Assembly: GCA_030704615.1 (NCBI GenBank)
Contig: CM060734.1
Location: 1,798,001 to 1,862,000, forward strand
Length of the DNA: 64,000 bases
DNA from: Takakia lepidozioides
Lineage: Eukaryota > Streptophyta > Takakiopsida > Takakiales > Takakiaceae
Direction of reading: 5' to 3'
Numbering within the stretch: the first letter of the stretch is position 1; each line of letters starts with the position of its first letter. The notes below the pieces were generated by a model. That model was given only the letters and a program-made list of their open reading frames with translations. It was not told where the DNA came from and ran no database searches. The position numbers and the translations under genes were made by a program. Positions 44,096 through 54,020 of this stretch are shown here, piece by piece.

Positions 44096-44937
44096 GAGTA
44101 GGTGAAGGTGGCTTGGGCGTAGGTTGATAGCCAGGGATGCTTGCTTTGGCTTGAAGGGTTGCGGTGAGGATGTTTTTAGAGAGAAATGGGAATTTTGGTA
44201 GAGATAGTGTTGACCGCTTGTGGGGTGTCGGTAATGTGTTCCAGATGTGCACCCAGTATTTGATGAACATCTCCTGGTTTAGTTTGCAGTAGGTGGAGGG
44301 ATTCTTGAAGGTTATATAAATAGTGTGGTGGTGCTAGGTATTCATGGGGCTGTGCAGGTAGTTTTTGCAGTTGTTGTAGGAGCAAACATACATGCGTGTC
44401 TGGGTGGGTCTCAAAATAGTCATTGCATATAGAAGGGATCGGGGATACGGTGATGATTAGCGAGAAGAGGATATGTTGCATAGGGTATGCATGGAGTTTA
44501 TGGGTGACTTTCACTAGTGATGGGTTGTGGCAGGCTGATATACCGAAGGTGACTATTGGGTAGGTAGGTTTCCGGTTATTAGTGGGTGGGTTAAGAAAGA
44601 AGTGCGTGCTGAGGTGCTGGTATGAGGGGGTGAGTGAGACTGTTTTTGGTTGGAAGTATAAGTTATATTTTTTTTGGTGATCTTTGGGAAGTTTGTTTAT
44701 GATACTGGCGATGGTAGAGGGGCCTGGATTGGGGTGTATGTCACCACAACGGAGGGGTGTAAGCATTTCACATGCCCGTTTGTATTTTGTAAAATGGGAT
44801 GGTGGGTGATGGAGGGAGTGCTTGGATGGAGGGGGTTGGTGGTGGTACCGTCCATGTGGGCAGTGGGTTATGAGGTAGATGACGGGGGGTGGGGGTGTGT
44901 GGGATGTGGGTGTTATAATGATGTATAGTAATGTCAT
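44096..44937 (-). pseudogene. ORF with 2A-like motif, part of an unidentified retroelement
   Basis: A 253-codon minus-strand frame (44937-44176) contains LTPLRCGDIHPNPGPS at about residues 59-74. This fits the ribosome-skipping 2A pattern D-[VI]-[E/H]-x-N-P-G-P, which in many non-LTR retrotransposons lies near the N-terminus of the pol ORF. After it comes a His/Pro/Leu-rich stretch with VCLLLQQLQKLPAQPHEYL and YNLQESLHLLQTKPGDVHQI. A frameshift near 44.25 kb leads into another frame reaching the junction with element C. No endonuclease or RT is seen, so the parent element is not established. Confidence 0.5.
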
Positions 44938-46120
44938 AGTGAGTGCGGGTGGAGCTGGTGGTTTGGGCGTGTATGGGGGATTTTATGATGTGGACATATG
45001 TGTGTAGACAAGCCAGGTGGTCCAGGAAATGAATAGGTAAGGAAGTATGTTTTAGATAGGGGGAGGGGAGGTGAGGTGGTCGTGTGGGTGGGTGAGTTTA
45101 GTTACATGCATGAGTGGAGTGATATCTAGCCGGGTAGAATGACGACTATGGGTCGCGATGTTATGATTGGGAGGATTTGGGTTGGAGGAGGACATGTGAT
45201 ATTGTCGTTTTTCCACTTGGCAATGTTGTGTTGAATGATTATGTGGGGTAGTAAGTGGGCTAATGAGGGTTGTGTTGTTGTAAACGGAGTACTGCGGGAC
45301 GCGAGGATTGAACGGGGGAGTTTGAGTGTAGGGTGTATTGGCGTAACAATACGTTAGAAGGTAAGTCATACAGGGGCCTTTAGTGTGGGAAAGGGATATA
45401 AATAATAGTGGCGATGGGCTGGGGTTGGGGATTAAGTGAAGGGGTTGGATGATAAAATGTATGGGTTTGGGGGGTATATATATAAATGAGGCTATAAGGT
45501 GATTGGACGAGGTACATGAATGGATGGTCTCGGGCATGGACGTGGATGAGGAAACTAGTGGATGAATGAAGTGGCGGTTAGGCGTTACGAGAGTTCGTGC
45601 GCTGGGGGGTTTGATATTGAGTGGGGGTACATGGCGTGTTTGGGTTACAGTGGGGGCAATTGGTGATGGGATGTAGTTGATAGAAGATGGATGATATGCC
45701 TCCGAAAGGAGGCGAGTAACGTAGTGACAGCAATAGATTTTGTAAAAATCATTGTATGAAAACATAGAGTAAAGATCATGGTGTAGAATTGTTTGAAGTG
45801 AGAACAGATCCTGGTGTAAAATCATTGTGTAAAAATCATGGTGTAGAATCATGGTGTAAAATCATGGTGTAAAGATCATGGTGTAGAATTGTTGGCAACA
45901 TAGAGAACCAGTGTATCCGAGTAACTTGTGGAAAATAGAGTGGGTAGCAATAAAATGAGGTATCATTTTTCCAAGGTAACATTTTCTCAAGGTAACATTT
46001 TCCTAAGGTAACAATTCCCGATGGTAACATTTTCCCAAGGTAGCAATTTCCCAAGGGAGCCAGTAGTTCCGAGTATCTTGTAAAGAAGAGTGGGAACGTA
46101 CTGAGTGGCAATCGTTCGAG
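44938..46120 (-). other. Strand-asymmetric region with short tandem repeats
   Basis: Strongly G+T-rich on the plus strand (so A/C-rich on the minus strand), upstream of the 2A-type ORF. A 266-codon minus frame (45852-45052) is Thr/Pro/His/Ser-rich without motifs, probably a result of the composition. 45830-45885 repeats ATCATGGTGTAAA-like units and 45960-46050 repeats AAGGTAACATTTTCC-like units. From about 45895 to 46220 a ~110-bp unit recurs roughly three times (CCAGTAG.TCC, TCTTGTAAA, GTGGCAATCGTTCGAG). Confidence 0.5.
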
Positions 46121-47764
46121 TTAGAGTGGTACAGTGAGGTAGCATTTTCCCAAAGGGAACCAGTAGCTCCAAAAATCTTGTAAAAGAAAGTGAGAATGTA
46201 CTGAGTGGCAATCGTTCGAGAAATAGCCTGTAAGAGCACTTTGGGGGTTAGAGCAAGAATTATGGTACAAAACATATGAAGATATAACAGTACATGGGGA
46301 AAATGAGGCAAGAAGATCACAGTGTAAAACAGCAGGAGCATGTGCATCTGAGTTAGTAAGCTGTAGATAAACAGTAGGGGTGACGACAAGGAACGAGGCC
46401 TTGTCATATAGATGGGAAGAGAGGTACATGCTGGTCAGACATTGTTTGGTGTTGGTGTAAAAGCAGGTACGACTATGAGAGCACAGAACTATTATGTGGG
46501 AGGGCCAGGCATAATAGGGCAGGGGCAGGCCTGCTTTGATAGAGCCATGAGACCATTTACATTGGGTCTGATTTAAAGGAGCGGGCTTGACAAGCAGCAG
46601 ATGCATGGTGAAGTCAAGAGTCCTCAGCTTTGGAAAGGAATCATGCAGCATACAGTATGGCAGCACTAGTAAGGGAGAAATAGATAAGTCGAGGTGGTGA
46701 CCTGTGCTGAGACTAAGCTCAAGCGGATATAAATTGAGAGGTCTTGTACCTGGATAAGTAAATTTTGTTACCATGGGCGGTGGTTGACATGGGGAAGTCT
46801 GTTGAGATTGCTGGTCTTGAGCAGCAGAGTGCCTTTGGGGTTTGTGTGGCTGAGCCTGCTGGACAGTGGGTTGCCACTTAAAGTCGGGAGGCCATCTGGG
46901 ACATAACAACTGTACATCAGAGAGTGATGACAATACATTGTATGCAATGCGAAGTATTTTTATCAAGGAGGAGGGGAGTAGCCAAGACTGGGGAGAGGGG
47001 TGAGTGTGCTCCCTGAGAGTAAAGGGACATTGAGATGATTGGGGACAAAGGTGGAGCCGCCACTGCTGCCACTGCCAGGGCTCCATAGTGTTCTTACTGG
47101 CAGCTGCATTCCTGATGCTGGTGTGCTGGTTCTGTGGATGCATTGAGGCACGGGCAGGGACGGTAATCCAGCGGGAAGACATACAAGTGAAGGGAGTGGG
47201 TGAGCTGGAAAGGTTGAGAGGCCAGCAGTTAGGGGTGGCGCCGTCCATAGGGCAATGCTGCTTGGAAAAGAGAGTCGCTCGAGCATGGGAGTAGCTTTTG
47301 AAGTCCCAAACATAAGACAGAGCGCTGTTTGCTGCGACAGCAGGGCTCTTCATAGAGCAAAAATACTCAGACTGTTGTCTCGCATGAGTTGTGCTATGGA
47401 GCCTTTGCAGCAGTAAGTTACTGACGGCTGCAATCCTGTCATGTTTCCTGAAGCACTTGACATGCTTCTCTGATGGGATATGCCGAAGGTTGAGATCAAG
47501 GTGGAGAGGGTTGACGTCAAAATGGGAGGAGGCAAAAAGGCCCGCCTTGTGCTTGGAGTGAATACAGCCACTAACAGCAGCATTGCATCTGAGGCAGCGG
47601 GGGTGGAGTCTCATCAGCTGCCCATGCCGGAGCACCGGGGTGATAAAGTTGGTAGCTGCAGCTTGACGTGTATCGTTCATGCTCGCACAGTTGGCATACA
47701 TATCTGCAGGGGCAGTCTCCAGGACGACATCTGTAGCAATTCCAGCTTTGACATGGCCATCCAA
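46121..47764 (-). CDS. Long open frame of unknown nature (547 codons)
   Basis: A frame of 1.6 kb without stops. The first ~35 residues are PPR-like (VKAGIATDVVLETAPADMYA) and continue the PPR pseudogene; the rest is unrelated. A possible Cys/His patch lies at about residues 57-72 (CLRCNAAVSGCIHSKHKA). The remainder is His/Pro/Gln/Ser-rich with no domain I recognise, and the last ~30 residues fall in the 110-bp tandem repeats. It could be a captured gene, part of the 2A-type element, or chance openness in A/C-rich sequence. Treat as hypothetical. Confidence 0.25.
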   Translation of the reverse strand: MDGHVKAGIATDVVLETAPADMYANCASMNDTRQAAATNFITPVLRHGQLMRLHPRCLRCNAAVSGCIHSKHKAGLFASSHFDVNPLHLDLNLRHIPSEKHVKCFRKHDRIAAVSNLLLQRLHSTTHARQQSEYFCSMKSPAVAANSALSYVWDFKSYSHARATLFSKQHCPMDGATPNCWPLNLSSSPTPFTCMSSRWITVPARASMHPQNQHTSIRNAAASKNTMEPWQWQQWRLHLCPQSSQCPFTLREHTHPSPQSWLLPSSLIKILRIAYNVLSSLSDVQLLCPRWPPDFKWQPTVQQAQPHKPQRHSAAQDQQSQQTSPCQPPPMVTKFTYPGTRPLNLYPLELSLSTGHHLDLSISPLLVLPYCMLHDSFPKLRTLDFTMHLLLVKPAPLNQTQCKWSHGSIKAGLPLPYYAWPSHIIVLCSHSRTCFYTNTKQCLTSMYLSSHLYDKASFLVVTPTVYLQLTNSDAHAPAVLHCDLLASFSPCTVISSYVLYHNSCSNPQSALTGYFSNDCHSVHSHFLLQDFWSYWFPLGKCYLTVPL

Positions 47765-48816
47765 CCTGGCCTGCTGCTTCTGCCGTGGAGGCAGGGGTAA
47801 TTCAACAAGAAGATCTCTACTTCAGAGGCCATAAGCATAATGAGAACCTGGGGAGGGACATTCATCAACAGGATGGGAGGCAATATAACTGAGTTCCTGC
47901 CATCTCTCAACATAACACCATGATCAAGTAGCTGCCCCTTCAGCTTCCTGTGATCGAACTCATAAGTTGTAAGAAATTCTATCAAGGTCCTCCAATGACG
48001 TGAGTTCATGAAAGCCACTGTACCGCATCCATTCTTAGCATATCCAGCTATCATTGTATTCCATGAGATCCCAGCTCGTTTAAGCATTGCATCAAACACA
48101 TGGCGTGCATCATTCAAGCTCCCGCATTTGGCATACATGGCAGAAAGGGCAGTCTTCAGATTGACATCTTGCATAATGCTAGCTTTGGTGATAACAACAT
48201 GAAACTCCTTGCCTGATACCTCAGAGAACATGTAAATGCCTGGCAGCCTATTTACAAGTTTGAGGCTGGAGACAGGAACATCTGAAACATTGAAACTGTT
48301 CATCCAACCACCTGTACTCCGATTCAGCTGGGTATTGTTCAAAACGACATTTGGTACATTTCCAGCTCTGATAATGTCGCCATGGACCAGAGCTGCCATA
48401 TTGCTTGCAAACGCACAACAAATGCACACAAACGTGCTGTGGTCTGGTTTCACCCCTTCCCCCATCATTTGATCATGGGTCTCCAAAGCCTCCATACCAT
48501 GTCCCTGCTGCGCATACCCTGCAAGCATCGCATTCCACGACACCACATCTCGTTCACCCATAGTGTCATACCCTCCCTTTGCCTCCTCAATGCACCCACC
48601 TTTCGCATACAAGATCACCAGGGTATAGTTCAGAATAACAGTTGGTACAATTCCAGCTCTAACGATGTCGCCATGGACCTCTTTGCCCTTTTCCAGAGCT
48701 ACCCGGGCAGTGTTCAAAATGACATTTGGTACAACTCCAGCCTGGATGATGTCAACATGCACCTCTTTGCGCTTATCCAGGGCCCAGGCTTGCCCAAGCA
48801 TTGCAAATGCATACAA
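47677..48816 (-). pseudogene. PPR gene relic, downstream part with duplication
   Basis: Frame 48816-47677 holds several PPR units: GKEVHGDIVRAGIVPTVILN, MGERDVVSWNAMLAGYAQQG, MMGEGVKPDHSTFVCICCAF, LSAMYAKCGSLNDARHVFDA and ISWNTMIAGYAKNG. The units are interrupted by non-PPR sequence (e.g. GGWMNSFNVSDVPVSS), so the array has been rearranged. The end of the frame (about 47690-47850) repeats sequence at about 48860-49010, showing a local duplication. PPR proteins bind organelle RNA; this copy could not. Confidence 0.8.
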
Positions 48817-50545
48817 ACGTGATGTGGTTGGGTTTCACCCCTTCCCCCATCATTTGATCATAGGACTCCACGACATCTGTAACAATTCCAGCTTGGACAT
48901 GGCCAGTCGATCTGGCCTGCTGCTTCTGCTGTGGAGGCAGGGGTACTTCAACAAGAGGATCTTTGCTTAGAAGACCATAAGCATAATGAAAATCAATGAC
49001 AAAAAGTTGAGCCCCCAGGTGTAACTGGTGAACTATGGCATACAGATCAGCAAGGGCAGTCTTCAGAATGATATCAGGTGAGATTCCAGCTTTGATGATG
49101 TCAGCATGGACGCCTTTGTCCATTCCCAGGGCTGCAAGAGTGGCACACGTACTGAGAACACAAATGGGTGTTACATTGTCGGGCTGCACCCCTTTCCATT
49201 GCATTTGTAAGTACATCTCAAAAGTTTCCCTACCACAACCTTGCTGGGCATATCCTACAATGACCGAGCTCCATGAGACCACATCTCGTTGATTCATATT
49301 GTTGAACAGTACACGCGCTTCCTTCATGCCCCCGCATTTGGCCTACACATCAGCAAGGGTATTTTTCAGATTCATATATGATGGGATTCCAGCTTTGATG
49401 ATATCAGCGTGGACCTCTTTGCCCTTTTCCAAGGCACCAAGACTGGCACACGTATTGAGAACACAAATGAACGTGATCCTGTCTGGTCTCACACCTTCCC
49501 GTTGCAATTGCTCATAGATGGCTGGGAACATGCCCCAAAGCGGTGAGTGTTTGACGGCAGGTGGCAGGCCATGTTGGAGGTTAGGAGAATCATACCAGCG
49601 CCCTTTGGGGGGTCTGTCGAGAAATTTGCCATCCTATGGTACAGCAGCTGGGTAACGAAATACGTTGGCCCCGATTCTAGGTCGAGCGGGGTGTGCTTCG
49701 TACCTTTCCATCACTGCCCCTTCCTTCCTGTTGTTGTCGTACTTGTACTGAAACTGTTTGTGGGGGTGGAGGCAGATTATGATGTCACTAATACCACTCA
49801 TATTATTGTTGTTCAAAACACCAGCCTGGCCAGCCACCATGCCTATCTGCCCAGCTCGTTTCTCCAAGAGCCTCCCCTGCGACCTTGTGCTCTCATTCAT
49901 GCCAGATCTGCGGCGTGCAAGGTTAGGGATCACTCCGCCAGATCTGCCAGATACCGCTCCTGAAACAGCACTAAACTGCATGTTGGGTTTAGCATTCAAT
50001 CCATCAGCCTGGGAATCACAGCTGAGGTACTGAGTAAGGAGGCGACCTTGGGGGAGAATCGTCCCATGGAATGCCTTGAAGCCAAAAGGGGCCAGTCTGA
50101 AATAAAATTGCCCTGATGGGTTGCGTTGCCATAAAAGCTCAGCACCCCGCCACTGCCTGGCGATGAGTTGCCCTGCAACGGCGCCAAACTTATGTCCTCG
50201 GTGGTTATCTGTTGTTGAAGAGCTCTGGGGGCAGGTTGCGTGGCAGACACCAGCTGTGAGGGCTCTTGCGGTGTACTCATAAGCTGCAGATTTAGCGTTG
50301 CACACCTTGGTCCATTTTGTGACCTCTTTCGCTGGGAACAGGGTACAGCCAGGCATGTAAAACAGTCGATTGGAAACACCAGGGGGATGTCGTTTGTACC
50401 GCTCCAGATGGAGATCGAACATGGTGTAGTGCAAGGTCTTCAAAACATGTAGCAAGCATCGTGCGAAGAGATCTTCAAGCAAGTGGGTTTGTGTATAGCC
50501 CAAAGTAGACACTAGTCTGCAGACGGGAAAATGGGCACCTTGCAT
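48773..50545 (-). pseudogene. PPR gene relic, upstream part (one frame, two stops)
   Basis: A single reading frame runs from an ATG at 50545 to 48773, about 590 codons, broken only by stops at 49634 and 49343. The N-terminal 300 residues have no PPR units (AGQLIARQWRGAELLWQRNP, FRLAPFGFKAFHGTILPQG). From about 49560 the PPR signature appears: VRPDRITFICVLNTCASLGA, KEVHADIIKAGIPS, then the stop where Tyr of the usual M/VYAKCG is expected, then AKCGGMKEARVLFNNM, RDVVSWSSVIVGYAQQG and VCVLSTCATLAALG-like units. P, L and S spacing suggests the PLS class. The few lesions suggest recent loss or a repairable assembly error. Confidence 0.75.
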
Positions 50546-50650
50546 AGTTCTAGGATAATCATAGTGTCCCGCACTTCGTTCCAGAAAATCGCAGAAGATA
50601 CATAGTGAATACGGGGTGGGGAGAACGAAACTTGTAAGGGCGCCCGCAGC

Positions 50651-50688
50651 AAACCCTAAACCCTAAACCCTAAACCCTAAACCCTAAA
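50651..50688. repeat. Interstitial telomeric repeat, (CCCTAAA)5
   Basis: Five perfect plant-type units on the plus strand (TTTAGGG reading on the minus strand). It lies 17 bases beyond the donor site of the last visible TOP3B exon and about 100 bases upstream of the PPR frame start. Confidence 0.95.
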
Positions 50689-50705
50689 AAAACCTACGAA
50701 AGTAC

Positions 50706-52826
50706 CTTCAAAGCAAATATTTTCGCCTTCACGATCACAGTCCAGCCATAGCACCAAATAGTCACATCCACGTGCTTCTTGTTGCAGATGCTTACACACA
50801 TGGGCCTGCCTTCATGCCCATATGTTAAGAGGAAGCAAGTATTCACTCATTATTTCCCAAATATCATTTACATTGGGAAGCCAACTCTGCTGCTGGCATC
50901 CAATTCATTAACTCCATCTCATCTAGCCTTTCTTTAGTGATGATAGAACTGATGACACGTGGCTTGAAGCAAATGGTGTCCCCTGATTAATCACAGGATT
51001 GAATGGTTGTATCTTTTCCAGCCAAGATTCACTACAAATATTACACAGAGAAATGTAGACAGCAGATTCAAACAATAAAGGGTAACTTTAGTGCAAAACT
51101 TATCTACCTATCTATCTGGAAATTCCTTATTTGACAAGTGACTTCATGGCCTGCAGTGACTCTTCTATTTTGAAACAAGAAAAGCTGATGGTACAATAAA
51201 AATGATACAAATCCAGTGGCCCATACCTTTGGGTTCGCCTCAGATTTGATAGTGGGTGCATCAAAGAGCTCAAAGGGGTCAGTGGTGTCCCAGCTCTGGT
51301 ACTTAGGAGGAAAATCAATACTGTCATGGAGGCAGCAAACAAAAATCACCCCTGCTCTGACGTAAAACATGGTGAGGCATAAATATTGTAAGACTTAATT
51401 ATCATGCAGATATCAGAATCCAACAGGAGAAAGGGAGGTGGAGATGACCTGTTGCACACTAACAGTGATTAGTTGCTATGGTAGAACAGTAGAGCAGCAA
51501 CCAACGAGTTGTTTGTGTCTGCCTCCCTAATCACTTGGTGCATGAAAGGACCCTAAAGTAGACATACACCCTCACTTAGGAGCTCAAAGGGAATGTGACC
51601 AATGCTGGCAACCTGGAGAGGGTTACGTCTGTACAATGAAGGATGGTAACAACCTGAGTGCAGCAGATCCTTTACAAAATAGTCTACACATTGAGTCATC
51701 TCTGATTGCCAGCTGCTTGCAAACTGCGAGTTATCAAGGGAACGAGCTCTTTATGCGATCTCTCTTGTAATAATGACCTTGGGAAGTAGAGAACTGTCAG
51801 ACTCCAATTCTCAAATTCTTTAGGGTATTCAAACTCTTTGTTTGAGCTGCTGGTGACCTCCATTGGGGTGCCACCCTTGCAGTCATGAGCTTAATTTTGC
51901 ACATGCCTTGAACACCCCAGGTTTTGGGCTTGGGTATCACATGTCGTGAACACTGACGGCTTTGTATAGAATAATAGTTCCATAGCTCTGAGGTTTGAAG
52001 TCCAGAGAAGCTGTAGGCACCTCAGAACATGCCCAATAAGTGAAGTGACTTTGTAGCGCACAGCAACCCCTCTGAAGGTCCCATCGAACTCATGCACCTC
52101 CAAGTATGATCTCCTGGAATTCATAAGTTTCCATCTCCGTGTCAGGCAGACATTTAATCACACAATGTGAGGGTTGAAATCTGCCGATTTAAGAGCTGGA
52201 GTTAAATTTACACTTGGCATCAAATTGAATAAATAAGATGAGTTGTCTTCAACTTTGATTCATATAGACTTTTGCAAATTCAGCCAAAACAGAAGCCTTC
52301 CAAAATAAACTTGATTCCATAGCAATGAAATGATTTTAGTAATCACCCCACATGTCGAGTGTTTGCTCCTATGTGCTCTCTGCAGTGTGTTGTACGGGAG
52401 AGATTAACTCTTGTAACTGTCTTGCTTCTATAATCTACTCTTTGACATGGTACTGAAAGACCATGCTTGGACGTACATGTAGAGGCTACAAAGTTGAAAA
52501 GTCAAGGTCTTTCGAAATCAGGGTTTAGGGGTTAGCTCTTTAGCTCTTCGTCCAGAGCATGGCAATCTCCCTTCATGTGATTTGACCACATTACTCCGTC
52601 ATGAAAAAATACTGCAAGACCCTTATCAAGCTTCAAACAAAAGGCGACAGCCCATGACTCTAAATGTCATCCTCATTGCATTTCGGTCACCGAATCAATA
52701 GAGGTGGTCCAAAATGCATTCAACTGCGTGCAAGAATGGGGAGGACAAAAAGGTTTAGATGAAAGCTACACGTCCAGCCGAAAGGATCGACGCAATTGAT
52801 GATCCAATGCTCGGCTTCTCAGCCAC
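50706..52826 (-). pseudogene. TOP3B: DNA topoisomerase 3-beta, 5' exons only
   Basis: Four minus-strand exons with GT-AG borders. 52826-52770: VAEKPSIGSSIASILSAGR (toprim Glu motif). About 52113-52021: LEVHEFDGTFRGVAVRYKVT...IGHVL. 51321-51228: IDFPPKYQSWDTTDPFELFD...EANPK. 50805-50706: [20 protein letters not shown] then [13 protein letters not shown] (toprim D-x-D...E). Exons 2-4 join in phase (Ser codon split AG|T). The phase between the first two exons is unresolved. The initiator exon was not found. Type IA topoisomerases relax and decatenate DNA. The gene stops at the telomeric repeat, before the domain with the catalytic Tyr, so it is a truncated fragment unless the rest lies elsewhere. 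Confidence 0.88.
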
Positions 52827-53534
52827 CTAGATTCCAAAAACACACAAAGAATTAGGTGTTTGGTACTCAATCGCGTCCAAGTCACCAACTGACTTGCACA
52901 CTTATAAATTGACCAATGTTTATTGCAAACATGTCTAGGTTGAAGGTAGTCCGTTCCTCGCATCTCAGGAGTCAGAAGCAGGTTTTGAAATGTTATGTGG
53001 AACTATCGTGCCTCAATCTACTTGTCACTCCTCTGTAAGATGCAATCCTTTTCCGAATGCGGAAAGTCTAACTTCAACCCATTCTTTTCTCTTCAAACAA
53101 ACGAAGGGGAGGAAGAACGTATTTCTAAGAGAACAAGGGACCTTAAACGAACCACATGTCAGTCACCAATATGAACATTTGAGTAACCTGAGAAGATTAA
53201 GTTGGGAGACTATGAAGTTTCAATTGCTGCTGTCCACAGAGTAAGATCTCGTAGAGGAAAAGATACCATTAAGACGGAGGGCGCCATGGGCGCAAGACAC
53301 ACACTTCGACAGAGCTCAGTGATCTATCGGATCGCACAAACACCATGAAATATATCAGTGAGGATTTGAGAATGCAGTGAAGGCGGCCATAGCTTGGAGG
53401 ACCAGAGAACGAGCTTAGACACAGAGCGACTGGTCCTGGGTTCAACCCACACCTGCCTTTGTTGAAGCGTGGTTGCCGATGGGTTGAAATAGATCCGGCA
53501 GTAAATCAGGACCCAAGGAGATCGGCAGCGTGCC
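52827..53534. other. Upstream flank of TOP3B, no gene seen
   Basis: Should contain the TOP3B first exon and promoter on the minus strand. I could not identify the short initiator exon. No other coding signal. Confidence 0.4.
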
Positions 53535-54020
53535 TTGTCTCAACCTAGGTTCGATTGGGCGAGACAGTTATTGCATACTAGTAACAGTCATGTCGGCAGA
53601 GCTCTGCCCAGTTTGGGTCCTGGAATGGAGAGGGAGAAGGGGAGAAAGAGCCCCAAAAAACAGCACATGGCGTTGGAGAGGTGGAACAAATTGGAGAAGA
53701 GGTTGAGGGAGATCGTGTCGATTGGGGCCCCAAAAAAGTTGGTGGGGAATCAGGGGAAGAATGTAGAGAAGTTCGGTAACCGAAGGCGGGTTCAATCTGG
53801 AGAGAAGTCGGTGGAGCTGGAGAGGAAATTGGCCGAGAAATATAGGAGGCTTTTGTCAACAAAGTTTGAGGCTGAGATGGCCTCCCAGATCACAGAATTG
53901 ACAGCTCAAGAGTACCTGCATTGCGGTATGGAAATGAGATCGAAAAGTATGATGTTAGAAAACCTCCGAGGGCGATATCGGTTACTGGAAGTGGGTCCAT
54001 CTCAACGCTTTTCATTTTAG
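53535..54020 (+). CDS. Hypothetical ORF, highly charged
   Basis: A 161-codon frame with a Lys/Arg/Glu-rich middle (MALERWNKLEKRLREIVSIG and GEKSVELERKLAEKYRRLLS) likely to form helix or coiled coil. I do not recognise a family. It lies divergently upstream of TOP3B and could be an exon of a neighbouring gene. The first ~30 residues may be non-coding; an internal Met (MEREKGRKSPKKQH) at about 53622 is an alternative start. Confidence 0.3.
   Translation: MSQPRFDWARQLLHTSNSHVGRALPSLGPGMEREKGRKSPKKQHMALERWNKLEKRLREIVSIGAPKKLVGNQGKNVEKFGNRRRVQSGEKSVELERKLAEKYRRLLSTKFEAEMASQITELTAQEYLHCGMEMRSKSMMLENLRGRYRLLEVGPSQRFSF

Noticed and set aside
44674-44928. Plus-strand frame overlapping the 2A-type ORF
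   Set aside because: Gly/Val/Trp-rich shadow of the A/C-rich minus strand; no motif.
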